DNA of 64,000 bases from Pandoraea nosoerga (lineage in GTDB: Bacteria > Pseudomonadota > Gammaproteobacteria > Burkholderiales > Burkholderiaceae). Within the stretch, counting starts at the first letter, position 1; the number at the start of each line of letters is the position of its first letter. The DNA lies in contig NZ_CABPSC010000001.1 of assembly GCF_902459585.1 (NCBI RefSeq), forward strand, positions 1 to 64,000, written 5' to 3'. The notes under the pieces were generated by a model. It worked only from the letters and a program-made list of their open reading frames with translations. It had not been told where the DNA came from and ran no database searches. Below are positions 55,829 through 64,000 of the stretch, piece by piece. The position numbers and the translations under genes are program-made.

Positions 55829-56245
55829 TCAATGGTGGTGGCAGCCGTGGCCGCTGGCCGGCGAGGGCATCGGCGTGTCGCGCTCGACGCCCGCCGCCGC
55901 GAGCTTGTCCAGGTATTCCTGCCACAGTGCGTCCTGACGCACGCACAGCTCGTAGAGGTAGTCCCACGAATAGATGCCGGTGTCGTGCCCGTCCGAGAAG
56001 ACGGGGCGCACCGCGTAGTTGCCGACCGGCTCGAGACCCTTGAGGTCGACGTCGCGCTTGCCGGTCTGCAGCGTTTCCTGGCCCGGGCCGTGGCCGCGCA
56101 CTTCCGCGGACGGCGAGAGCACGCGCAGGAATTCGAAGGGCAGCCGGTAGTGCTTGCCGTCTTCGTAACCGAGTTCCAGCACCTTCGACGCGCGATGCAG
56201 CGTCAGCGAAACGGGAATCGGCGTGTCTTTCTCCAGCCCAGCCAT
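55829..56245 (-). CDS. DUF971 domain-containing protein
   Basis: This 138-residue protein has the DUF971 domain (gamma-butyrobetaine hydroxylase-like N-terminal fold): LTLHRASKVLELGYEDGKHY and LPFEFLRVLSPSAEVRGHG, then GNYAVRPVFSDGHDTGIYSWDYLYELC. Members are often near Fe-S or ubi genes. It may bind zinc at the C-terminal GHGCHHH. Function is unknown. It precedes ubiE on the same strand. Confidence 0.9.
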   Translation of the reverse strand: MAGLEKDTPIPVSLTLHRASKVLELGYEDGKHYRLPFEFLRVLSPSAEVRGHGPGQETLQTGKRDVDLKGLEPVGNYAVRPVFSDGHDTGIYSWDYLYELCVRQDALWQEYLDKLAAAGVERDTPMPSPASGHGCHHH

Positions 56246-56443
56246 GGTCTTGCTCCAGAAAAATCGTTCGACGTGCGGCCGACGGCGGCAATACGCGAGG
56301 CCCGCGGCAACCCGGCGCGACGAAGCGCGCGGCACACCGGCCGGCAGTATAGCCGCTCGGACCTCCGCGGTCAGCCCGCGCGGCGGCCGATGCGTGCATT
56401 GGTCGCAGCCGGGTGCGGCGGCTTGCCCCTCTGGCCCGGCCGC

Positions 56444-56881
56444 TCACACCGGCCAGGCCGGCATACGGTCCAATTCTGCCACGATGGCCTCACGCAGCGC
56501 CGGCCGCCAGGCGCAGCGCTCGGCGAGCACGGACTCGGGCACCTCGCGCTGCCGCGCGCTCCACACCGAACCGGGGAAATGCGCGTCGTCCCGATAGCGC
56601 GGAATGACGTGCCAGTGCACATGCGGCACCATGTTGCCCAGGCTCGCGACGTTGATCTTGTGCGGCGACATCACCGTGCGCTGCGCGGTCTCGACGGCGA
56701 ACACGGCGCGCATCACATGCTCGCGCGCCGCCTCGGGCAGGTCGCTCATCTCGGCCACATGTGTGTGCCAGATCACGCGCGCGAAGCCCGGATAACCGTC
56801 CTCGCTCGGCAGCACCACGCGCAGCACGGCGTCGCGCCACACGACTTCGCCGCCATCTGCGTTGCAAAACGGACATTCCAT
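56444..56881 (-). CDS. HIT family protein
   Basis: This 145-residue histidine triad hydrolase contains HVHWHVIPRY (HxHxH followed by Arg), the nucleotide-binding triad. MECPFCNADGGEVVW carries a CxxC pair. Family enzymes hydrolyse nucleoside phosphoramidates or dinucleotides. The ATG at 56881 places the CPFC motif at the family position. A 9-bp tandem repeat lies directly upstream. Confidence 0.88.
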   Translation of the reverse strand: MECPFCNADGGEVVWRDAVLRVVLPSEDGYPGFARVIWHTHVAEMSDLPEAAREHVMRAVFAVETAQRTVMSPHKINVASLGNMVPHVHWHVIPRYRDDAHFPGSVWSARQREVPESVLAERCAWRPALREAIVAELDRMPAWPV

Positions 56882-56916
56882 GATCGTTTCTCCCTGCCCT
56901 TCCCGGCGGTGATGCC

Positions 56917-56952
56917 ACACGCCGGACACGCCGGATACGCCGGCCGCGCCGG
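56917..56952. repeat. 9-bp tandem repeat, four copies
   Basis: ACACGCCGG occurs twice, then ATACGCCGG and CCGCGCCGG. It lies in the spacer between the Na+/H+ antiporter stop and the HIT gene, 36 bp before the HIT ATG. Confidence 0.75.
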
Positions 56953-56974
56953 CGCGCATCGGCGCCAATGTCAG

Positions 56975-58663
56975 TCAGTGTTTGTATCGCTTCGTTCGTT
57001 TGCCGGTGGCCGGATCGACCGGCCCCAACGCCAGTTCGGCGAAGTCGATTTCGCTGAGCAGCTCGCGCAGCGTCTCGTCGTTGATGCGATGCGTGATGCG
57101 CAAACGCGAGAGCTCCACGCGCTCGGCCTGCAGCGCCGCCGCGCGCAGGCGCCGCTCCACTTCCACCTCGCGCACCGCACGTTCGCGCGCTTCGTCCGAC
57201 GCGCTCGAGGCGTTGAGCGAGCGGCGATAGCGCCCCATCACGCGCGCGGCGGCTTCGGCGCACACGGCGGTGTCGAGCTCGTCGCCGGACTTGGCGATCA
57301 CCTTCTGCAGCGACTCCACGGCCCGGATCGCCGCCTCGGACGCCGCCAGCCGCGCCTCGCTCATTTCCCGGTTGCGCGGATCCTCGGCGGGCCAGCGCAC
57401 GCCGCGCAGCAGCACCGGCAAGCCGAGGCTGCCGCCGATGAGCGAGAGCAGGATCACGCCGGCGGCGAGGAAAATCAGCAGATCGCGGCCCGGGAAAGGC
57501 GCGCCGTTGGGCAGCGCCAGCGGCACCGAGAGCGCACCGGCGAGCGTGACTGCCCCGCGCACGCTCGAGAGCGCGGTCACACCGGTAAAGCGCAGGCCCG
57601 GGCGCGTGGTGATTTCGCCGCGTCGCATGCCGAGGAAGTACATCACGCGCCACGCCACCCACACCCAGCAAAAGCGCAGCACGATGAGCACCGCCGAAAT
57701 CGCCCCGACATAGCCCATCAGCTCGGCCAGGTTCACCAGCGTGCCCCACAGGTGTTCGCTCGGGCGCAGCGCCGCGCGCACGATGTCGGGCAGTTGCAGG
57801 CCAAGCAGCACGAACACCGCGCCGTTGAACACGAACTCGAGCATCGACCACACGCCGTTGCCGAGAATGCGCGTGGCGGTGCGGCTGTTGAGCAGATCGG
57901 TGGAGCTGACCGTCATCCCGGCGGCCACGGCAGCGAGAATGCCCGAAAAGCCGAAGTGTTCCGCGAGCAGATAGGCGGCAAACGGCATGAGCAACAGCAG
58001 CAGCACCACGGTGGCGGGCTCTTCGCTGGTCGCGTCCATCACGCGGCGATGGAACTGCGTGAAGAGCCACGTGACCGCCCAGCCGGCCAGGAGCCCGCCG
58101 ATCGCGATGACGAAAAACGAGAACGTGGCGCTGCCGATGGAGAAGAGGCCCGTGGTCGCCGCCACCAGGGCGAATTTGAAGACGACGAGCCCCGACGCGT
58201 CGTTCATCATCGCTTCGCCCTCGAGCACGTGCATGAGCCGGGCGGGCATGCGCATGCGTCCGGTGAGCGCGGACACGGCCACCGCGTCGGTCGGCGAGAG
58301 CACGCCGCCGAGCGCGAACGCCACGGCCAGCGGGATCGAAGGAATCATCCAGTGGATGAAATAGCCCACGCCGACCACCGTGAAGATCACCAGGCCGAGC
58401 GCCATCGCGATGATCGGCACGCGCAGGTGCCAGAATTCGCGTTTGGGCATGCGCCAGCCGTCGGCGAAGAGCAGTGGCGGGATGAACAGCAGGAAGAAGA
58501 TCTCGGGATCGAGGTCGATGTGCAGGCCCGCGCCCGGGTATGCGAGCGCCGCGCCGACGGCGATCTGCACGAGCGGCACGGGCAGGAATCGGACGAAGCT
58601 GGCCAGCACGCCGGTCAGCGCCACCACGAACAGCAGAATCAGCGCCGTGTAGACTACCTCCAT
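56975..58663 (-). CDS. Na+/H+ antiporter, CPA1/NhaP type
   Basis: This 562-residue antiporter has about 12-13 helices (1-400) and a long cytoplasmic C-terminal tail (about 430-562) with coiled-coil-like, Arg/Glu-rich sequence. LGGVLSPTDAVAVSAL and EGEAMMNDASGLVVFKF contain the acidic Asp/Asn-Asp residues that carry Na+ and H+. It exchanges Na+ (or K+) for H+ at the inner membrane. The tail may sense cytoplasmic pH. Confidence 0.9.
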   Translation of the reverse strand: MEVVYTALILLFVVALTGVLASFVRFLPVPLVQIAVGAALAYPGAGLHIDLDPEIFFLLFIPPLLFADGWRMPKREFWHLRVPIIAMALGLVIFTVVGVGYFIHWMIPSIPLAVAFALGGVLSPTDAVAVSALTGRMRMPARLMHVLEGEAMMNDASGLVVFKFALVAATTGLFSIGSATFSFFVIAIGGLLAGWAVTWLFTQFHRRVMDATSEEPATVVLLLLLMPFAAYLLAEHFGFSGILAAVAAGMTVSSTDLLNSRTATRILGNGVWSMLEFVFNGAVFVLLGLQLPDIVRAALRPSEHLWGTLVNLAELMGYVGAISAVLIVLRFCWVWVAWRVMYFLGMRRGEITTRPGLRFTGVTALSSVRGAVTLAGALSVPLALPNGAPFPGRDLLIFLAAGVILLSLIGGSLGLPVLLRGVRWPAEDPRNREMSEARLAASEAAIRAVESLQKVIAKSGDELDTAVCAEAAARVMGRYRRSLNASSASDEARERAVREVEVERRLRAAALQAERVELSRLRITHRINDETLRELLSEIDFAELALGPVDPATGKRTKRYKH

Positions 58664-58715
58664 GCCGCCTCCATGGTCCGTCGGTCAGGCATCGGCCGCG
58701 TTCCCGGAACAGGCA

Positions 58716-61700
58716 TCAGACCAGCACGCGCTCGATACCGCCGTTGTTGGCGTCCTTCACGTAATCGACCAGCCACCCCTCGCCAAGCACATGCTTGGCG
58801 ATTTCGACGACGATGTAGTCGGCCGTGACGTTGGCGTCCTCGTTGTAGCGCGACAGGCCTTGCAGGCACGACGGACAGCTCGTGAGGATCTTCACGTCCT
58901 CCACCTTGCCGTCGGCCCGCAGTCTGGCCGCGCCCTTGCGCATTTCCTCTTCCTTGCGGAAGCGGATCTGCGTCGAGATGTCGGGACGCGTGACCGCCAG
59001 CGTACCCGATTCGCCGCAGCACCGATCGTTCTTCTCGATCTTGTAGCCGTCGTTCTCGCTGCCCATGAGCTGGTTCACGAGCTTGACCGGGTCCATCGTC
59101 TTGATCGGCGTGTGGCACGGGTCGTGATACATGTAGCGCGTGCCGCTCACGCCATCGAGCTTCACGCCCTTCTCGAGCAGATATTCGTGGATGTCGACGA
59201 TGCGGCAGCCCGGGAAGATCTTCTCGAATTCATAGCCGGCGAGCTGATCGTAGCAAGTGCCGCACGACACGACCACCGTCTTGATGTCGAGATAGTTGAG
59301 CGTGTTGGCCACGCGGTGGAACAGCACGCGATTGTCCGTGACGATCTTCTCGGCCTTCTCGCCCTGTCCCGAGCCGCGCTGCGGATAGCCGCAGCACAGA
59401 TAACCCGGCGGCAGCACCGTCTGCACGCCCACATGCCAGAGCATGGCCTGCGTGGCGAGCCCGACCTGCGAGAACAGGCGCTCCGAGCCGCAGCCCGGGA
59501 AGTAGAACACCGCTTCCGAGTCGACCGTGGTCGCCTTCGGATTGCGGATGATCGGCACGATCTTGTTGTCCTCGATGTCGAGCAGCGCGCGCGCCGTCTT
59601 CTTCGGCAGGTTGCCCGGCATCTTCTTGTTGACGAAGTGAATCACTTCCTCGCGCAGCGGCGGCTTGCCGACCGTGGCGGGCGGACGGGCCGTCTGCTTC
59701 TTCGCAAGCTTCTTGAAGATGTCCGCGCCGAAGCGCTGCGCCTTGTAGCCCCAGTCGATCATCACCTTGCGGGTCACGTTGATCGTCTCAGGGTTGGTCG
59801 CATTGAGGAAGAACATGCCCGCGGCCGCGCCCGGGTTGAACTTCTTCTTGCCCATCTTGCGCAGCAGGTTGCGCATGTTCATCGTCACGTCGCCGAAGTC
59901 GATCTTCACGGGACACGGCGTCACGCACTTGTGGCACACCGTGCAGTGATCGGCCACGTCGTTGAACTCGTCCCAGTGCTTGATCGACACGCCGCGACGC
60001 GTCTGCTCTTCGTACAGGAATGCCTCGATGAGCAGCGACGTCGCGAGAATCTTGTTGCGCGGGCTGTAGAGCAGGTTCGCGCGCGGCACGTGCGTGGCGC
60101 ACACCGGCTTGCACTTGCCGCAGCGCAGGCAGTCCTTCACGCTGTCGGCAATCGCGCCGATGTCCGACTGCTGCATGATCAGCGACTCGTAGCCCATCAG
60201 CCCGAAGCTCGGCGTGTAGGCATTGCGCAGATCGGCAGGCAGGTCCGGCATGTTGAGCAGCTTGCCCTTGTTGAAGCGTCCCTGCGGATCCACACGTTGC
60301 TTGTACGCGCGGAATTCGCCGATCTCGGCCTCCGTCAGGAATTCCAGCTTGGTAATGCCGATGCCGTGCTCGCCCGAGATCACGCCGTCGAGCGAGCGGG
60401 CAATGTCCATGATGCGCGCCACAGCCTTGTGCGCGTCCTGGAGCATCTCGTAGTTGTCCGAGTTGACCGGGATGTTGGTGTGCACGTTGCCGTCGCCCGC
60501 GTGCATGTGCAGCGCGACGAACACGCGCCCGTGCAGCACGCGCTTGTGGATCGCCTGCGCTTCGTCGAGGATCGGCTTGAATTCGGCGCCGGCGAAGATC
60601 TGACGCAGCTCGGCACGGATCTCCAGCTTCCACGACACGCGCACCGTGCGGTCTTGCAACAGGTCGATGAGGCGCGTCTCGGGCTGCTTGTTCAGGCGTT
60701 CGTTGAGCGCGACGTCCAAATCGCGAATGCCGTAGCGGTTGAGCAGGGCAATGGCGTTCGCGAGCGGCAGCTCGAAGTGATCGCGCAGGAATTCCCAGCG
60801 CGCGCGCACGTCGCGCAGCAGCGTGAGCGCCGTCTGCACGCGGTCCTCGAGCAGCTCGGCCGAGGGAATCTCGTTTGCGTCGTCCGTCTTGCCGAGCGGC
60901 AGGTTGCCGGCTTCGAAGAACGCTTCGAGGGCGTCGACCAGTTGCAGCTTGTTCTTGAGCGAGAGCTCGATGTTGATGCGTTCGATGTGATCCGTGTACT
61001 CGCCCATGCGCGGCAGCGGGATCACCACGTCCTCGTTGATCTTGAAGGCGTTGGTGTGGCGCGCGATGGCCGCGGTGCGCGAGCGGTCGAGCCAGAACTT
61101 CTTGCGCGCTTCGGCCGAGACCGCGACGAAGCCTTCGCCGCTCTTGCCGTTGGCCAGACGGATCACCTCCGAGGTGGCCTGCGCCACGGCGGCGTCGTCG
61201 TCGCCAACGATGTCGCCGATCAGCACCATCTTCGGGAACGCGTTGCGCTTCGACTTCGTGGCGTAGCCGACGGCGCGCAGATAGCGCTCGTCCAGATGCT
61301 CGAGGCCGGCGAGAATCGCGCCGCCCGCCGCCGTCTGCGCGAACATGTAGTCCTTGATTTCGACGATGCTCGGAATCGCTTCCTTCGCCTGACCGAAGAA
61401 CTCCAGGCACACCGTGCGCGTGTGCGCCGGCATCTTGTGCAAAATCCAGCGTGCGCTCGTGATCAGACCGTCGCAGCCCTCCTTCTGCACGCCCGGCAGA
61501 CCGGCAAGAAACTTGTCCGTGACGTCCTTGCCAAGGCCTTCCTTGCGAAAACGCCGGCCTTCGATCTCGAGCCGTTCCGTCTTGAGCAGCACGGCGCCGG
61601 GCGCCTGATTGCCGTCGTACCACTTCAGTTCGAAGCGGGCGACCGGAATGTCGTGAATCTTGCCCAGGTTGTGATCGAGACGCGTGACTTCCAGCCAGTT

Positions 61701-62711
61701 GCCCTGCGGGTCGACCATGCGCCACCAGGCCAGGTTGTCGAGCGCGGTGCCCCACAGCACGGCCTTCTTGCCGCCGGCGTTCATGGCGACGTTGCCGCCG
61801 ATGCACGAGGCGTCGATCGAGGTCGGGTCCACGGCGAATACAAGCCCCGCGCGCTCCGCGGCTTCGGCCACGCGGCGCGTGACGACGCCCGCGCCCGAGA
61901 AGATCGTCGGCACCGGCTTGTCCACGCCGGGCAGGTGCGAGTATTCGACCTCGCCGAGCTGTTCGAGCTTTTCCGTGTTGATGACGGCCGAGAACGGCGT
62001 GAGCGGAATCGCGCCGCCCGTATAGCCCGTGCCGCCACCGCGCGGGATCACCGTGAGCCCCAGCTCGAAGCAGCCCTTCACCAGCGCCGCCATTTCCTCT
62101 TCCGTGTCCGGCGTGAGCACCACGAACGGGTACTCCACACGCCAGTCGGTCGCGTCCGTCACGTGCGAGACGCGCGACAGGCCGTCGAACTTGATGTTGT
62201 CGTGGGCAGTCGTGCGGCCCAGCACCTTCTTCGCGCGACGGCGCAGTTCCGCCATCTTCTCGAACTCGCCGGCGAACTCGGCCACGGCGCGGCGCGCGGC
62301 GTTCTCGAGCTGCTCGACGCGCGCGGCGCGCTCGCGGCCGTGGGCGTCGGCGTGTTCGGCCACATCGGCGCGTCGGCGCTTGTCGATCTCGTTCAGGCGG
62401 TGCTCGAGTGCGTCGATCAGCAGCTTGCGCCGCTTCGGATTGTCGAGCAGATCGTCCTGCAGATAGGGATTGCGGCGAACGACCCAGATGTCGCCGAGCA
62501 CTTCGTAAAGCATGCGGGCCGAGCGGCCGGTGCGGCGCTCGGCGCGCAGTTCGTCGAGGATGGCCCAGGCGTCGGCGCCGAGCAGGCGCATGACGATCTC
62601 GCGGTCCGAAAACGACGTGTAGTTATAGGGAATTTCGCGCAGGCGCGGCGGTTGCGCGGCTACGGCGTGCTTTGCGTCGTGCGGCTCGAAGGCAGGCAAG
62701 GGTGCGTTCAT
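58716..62711 (-). CDS. DUF3683 FAD/Fe-S dehydrogenase fusion (D-lactate/D-2-hydroxyacid dehydrogenase-like)
   Basis: This 1331-residue multidomain protein has DUF3683 (about 25-180), a VAO-type FAD domain with [17 protein letters not shown] (about 230-245), a FAD-linked oxidase C-terminal domain (about 560-830) with [13 protein letters not shown] and GEHGIGITK, two 4Fe-4S ferredoxin motifs ([11 protein letters not shown] and [12 protein letters not shown]) and two CCG domains (FYFPGCGSE...YLCCGYPQ and YHDPCHT...RCCGESG). It looks like D-lactate or D-2-hydroxyglutarate dehydrogenase (GlcD/YdiJ-like) fused to LutA/GlpC. The real substrate is unknown. The ATG at 62711 is used. Confidence 0.9.
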   Translation of the reverse strand: MNAPLPAFEPHDAKHAVAAQPPRLREIPYNYTSFSDREIVMRLLGADAWAILDELRAERRTGRSARMLYEVLGDIWVVRRNPYLQDDLLDNPKRRKLLIDALEHRLNEIDKRRRADVAEHADAHGRERAARVEQLENAARRAVAEFAGEFEKMAELRRRAKKVLGRTTAHDNIKFDGLSRVSHVTDATDWRVEYPFVVLTPDTEEEMAALVKGCFELGLTVIPRGGGTGYTGGAIPLTPFSAVINTEKLEQLGEVEYSHLPGVDKPVPTIFSGAGVVTRRVAEAAERAGLVFAVDPTSIDASCIGGNVAMNAGGKKAVLWGTALDNLAWWRMVDPQGNWLEVTRLDHNLGKIHDIPVARFELKWYDGNQAPGAVLLKTERLEIEGRRFRKEGLGKDVTDKFLAGLPGVQKEGCDGLITSARWILHKMPAHTRTVCLEFFGQAKEAIPSIVEIKDYMFAQTAAGGAILAGLEHLDERYLRAVGYATKSKRNAFPKMVLIGDIVGDDDAAVAQATSEVIRLANGKSGEGFVAVSAEARKKFWLDRSRTAAIARHTNAFKINEDVVIPLPRMGEYTDHIERINIELSLKNKLQLVDALEAFFEAGNLPLGKTDDANEIPSAELLEDRVQTALTLLRDVRARWEFLRDHFELPLANAIALLNRYGIRDLDVALNERLNKQPETRLIDLLQDRTVRVSWKLEIRAELRQIFAGAEFKPILDEAQAIHKRVLHGRVFVALHMHAGDGNVHTNIPVNSDNYEMLQDAHKAVARIMDIARSLDGVISGEHGIGITKLEFLTEAEIGEFRAYKQRVDPQGRFNKGKLLNMPDLPADLRNAYTPSFGLMGYESLIMQQSDIGAIADSVKDCLRCGKCKPVCATHVPRANLLYSPRNKILATSLLIEAFLYEEQTRRGVSIKHWDEFNDVADHCTVCHKCVTPCPVKIDFGDVTMNMRNLLRKMGKKKFNPGAAAGMFFLNATNPETINVTRKVMIDWGYKAQRFGADIFKKLAKKQTARPPATVGKPPLREEVIHFVNKKMPGNLPKKTARALLDIEDNKIVPIIRNPKATTVDSEAVFYFPGCGSERLFSQVGLATQAMLWHVGVQTVLPPGYLCCGYPQRGSGQGEKAEKIVTDNRVLFHRVANTLNYLDIKTVVVSCGTCYDQLAGYEFEKIFPGCRIVDIHEYLLEKGVKLDGVSGTRYMYHDPCHTPIKTMDPVKLVNQLMGSENDGYKIEKNDRCCGESGTLAVTRPDISTQIRFRKEEEMRKGAARLRADGKVEDVKILTSCPSCLQGLSRYNEDANVTADYIVVEIAKHVLGEGWLVDYVKDANNGGIERVLV

Positions 62712-63310
62712 CTTGTCGGGCTCGTCAGTGCGGCGGTGCATCCGCCGTCGGCGTTCGTCTCGCGGGACGCGCCGAAAGTCAAAATCGGAAAATGCGCTGG
62801 GATGCCGGCGGGGGACGCGATAGGTGCGCGCGAGCCGGCAAACGGACGATCTGCGATCAGCGAGATCGGCGACTGCCGTGCGAAGACGTCGATGACGAAT
62901 CGTGTCCGGTCATCGAGAAGAAGCACTGAGGGGTGAGGCAGTTGTTGCGCATGCCCAGATCTTTCTTCCGGCTTGGGAAAGTGTTGGTAGGGGAATGTAG
63001 GCCGAATTGTACTTCATTGCACCGCAACACGTCGGCGCCGCTCCGGATTCGCCCTTCCCGCGCAGGGATCCACCACGAATTCCCGGCGAGCGCCCTCTTC
63101 TGACCGCCCCGGCCCGGCTCATCGCCGCGTTGACGACAAATTAACGACCCGGGGCCACCATGGCTTCGACGCTTGCAGGTTCCGACGCTGGTACAGCGCT
63201 ATATCCCAATAAACACAACGGTTCGCGGCGAATTCGTGCGCTGAAAGTTCCAACGAATGGGAGTATGTTTGGCCGATCCCCGATCCATCCACCCGTCAAG
63301 AGGTGTCTTT
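62712..63310. other. Divergent spacer between the DUF3683 gene and the iron-sulfur subunit gene
   Basis: This 599-bp spacer has no credible gene. TACAAT (63006-63011, minus strand) would give a leader of about 288 nt for the DUF3683 gene. The plus-strand part 63140-63300 is less GC-rich and should hold the promoter of the molybdenum hydroxylase genes; no hexamers are clear. I see no repeat or terminator. Confidence 0.4.
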
Positions 63311-63769
63311 ATGGTCTCGTTTGAACTGAACGGCCGTCCCGTGCAGGTCGATGTCGATCCTGCCACCCCACTTCTCTGGACCTTGCGCGACGCGCTCAAC
63401 ATGACCGGCACCAAGTTCGGCTGCGGCATGGCGCTGTGCGGCGCGTGCACCGTGCATATCGATGGCGCGGCCACGCGAAGCTGCGTCACCCCGGTTTCCG
63501 CCGTGGCGGGCAAGAAGGTCACGACCATCGAGGGCGCGGGCACCGACCCGGTCGGGCGCGCGGTGCAGGAAGCCTGGGTCAGGCACGACGTGCCGCAGTG
63601 CGGCTACTGCCAGAGCGGCCAGATCATGTCGGCCACCGCGTTGCTGCGCGAGAACAAGAAGCCGAACGACGAGCAGATCGACGCCGCGATGGCCGGCAAC
63701 ATCTGCCGTTGCGGCACCTATGCCCGCATCCGTGCGGCGATCAAGGACGCCGCGGCGTCGCTGGCCTGA
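63311..63769 (+). CDS. (2Fe-2S)-binding subunit, isoquinoline 1-oxidoreductase alpha-like
   Basis: This 152-residue protein is the small electron-transfer subunit of a molybdenum hydroxylase. The plant-type [2Fe-2S] site is [13 protein letters not shown] plus a further Cys in RSCVTP, and the second helical cluster is [11 protein letters not shown] with [11 protein letters not shown]. It is the IorA class, which passes electrons from the molybdenum site to an external acceptor. The ATG at 63311 gives the family start. The large subunit follows after 16 bp. Confidence 0.92.
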   Translation: MVSFELNGRPVQVDVDPATPLLWTLRDALNMTGTKFGCGMALCGACTVHIDGAATRSCVTPVSAVAGKKVTTIEGAGTDPVGRAVQEAWVRHDVPQCGYCQSGQIMSATALLRENKKPNDEQIDAAMAGNICRCGTYARIRAAIKDAAASLA

Positions 63770-63785
63770 ACCGAGGAGGATCGAC

Positions 63786-64000
63786 ATGCGCGAACTTCGT
63801 TTCTCCCGCTTTGCCCCGTTCCAGGGTGTTGCCGTGGGCGACTACGCCGGCGTGTCGCGCCGGGCGTTTCTCAAGACTTCGGCGCTGGCCGCGGGCGGCC
63901 TGATGCTCGAGATGTCCGTGCCGGGCGCCATGCGCACCGCGAGCGCCCAGGGCAGCGCGCCTGCACCGGTCGTACCGTCGGCGTTCGTGCGCATCGCGCC
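63786..64000 (+). CDS. Molybdopterin-binding large subunit, isoquinoline 1-oxidoreductase beta-like (partial)
   Basis: Only the first 71 codons are present. A strong GAGGAGG precedes the ATG. The N-terminus has a Tat-type sequence SRRAFLKTSALAAGG, then ALAAGGLMLEMSV, and PAPVVPSAFVRIA, the usual start of the mature IorB-type large subunit. Such enzymes hydroxylate N-heterocycles or aldehydes in the periplasm. The identification is supported by the preceding small subunit; the remainder of the protein lies beyond the window. Confidence 0.82.
   Translation, partial: MRELRFSRFAPFQGVAVGDYAGVSRRAFLKTSALAAGGLMLEMSVPGAMRTASAQGSAPAPVVPSAFVRIA

Noticed and set aside
58662-62936. Open frame of more than 1400 codons on the plus strand, antisense to the DUF3683 gene
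   Set aside because: Its translation is Arg/His/Ala-rich without domains; it mirrors the codon bias of the true minus-strand gene in high-GC DNA.

Overview
The window is a GC-rich bacterial chromosome segment with housekeeping genes and no mobile element, CRISPR array or phage gene that I can see. Gene content and order (ubiE/Tim44-like/ubiJ/ubiB, fmdB/DUF502/aspS/nudB/clsB, dtd/tyrS/M23/anmK/erpA/argC/rpsI/rplM, gdhA/gltIJKL) point to Burkholderiales. A Pandoraea-like Burkholderiaceae is my best guess, inferred from protein resemblance and not tested by a search.

Layout. 1-2.5 kb: end of pntB, an MTA/SAH nucleosidase and a THUMP-type rRNA methyltransferase. 2.5-9.5 kb: an Entner-Doudoroff/gluconate block, edd-eda-gntT-gntK on the minus strand, divergent from the SIS-domain regulator hexR, plus a 2-ketoaldonate-type reductase. 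Two HexR-like operator sequences lie between edd and hexR. 9.5-15.3 kb: a DsbA-fold isomerase, a HemJ/CopD-like membrane protein, ruvC and ruvB with ruvA absent between them, an MpaB/DUF2236 protein, a histidine phosphatase and a YbhB protein. 15.7-23.1 kb: dtd, tyrS, an M23 endopeptidase, anmK, erpA, argC and the rplM-rpsI operon. 23.1-24.7 kb: a non-coding-rich patch with a putative ~99-nt small RNA whose hairpin loop carries an anti-Shine-Dalgarno sequence, an OsmC gene, and the RNase P RNA gene.

24.7-32.5 kb: DUF3025, pyrC, a class II glutamine amidotransferase, then glutamate uptake (gltIJKL) beside glutamate dehydrogenase. 32.5-36.5 kb: a G-run-rich spacer, a LysR regulator, an Atm1-type ABC exporter and an acyl-CoA thioesterase. 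36.5-43.6 kb: a fatty-acid beta-oxidation block (tetR, acyl-CoA dehydrogenase, a bifunctional FadN-type enzyme, a thiolase and, beyond a terminator, an enoyl-CoA hydratase), with a palindromic operator candidate just upstream of tetR. 43.7-48.5 kb: clsB, nudB, aspS, DUF502, fmdB. 48.8-58.7 kb: a sodium:solute symporter, a TPMT-like methyltransferase, the ubiquinone cluster, DUF971, a HIT protein and a Na+/H+ antiporter. 58.7-64 kb: a 1331-residue DUF3683 FAD/Fe-S dehydrogenase fusion, and the start of an isoquinoline 1-oxidoreductase-like molybdenum hydroxylase operon.

No complete novel multi-gene system is evident. The points most worth a second look are non-coding: the anti-SD small RNA candidate, a structured U-tract leader in front of the M23 peptidase gene, the missing ruvA, a palindrome at tetR, and a recurring class of intergenic tandem repeats with 9- or 12-bp period and unrelated sequences.
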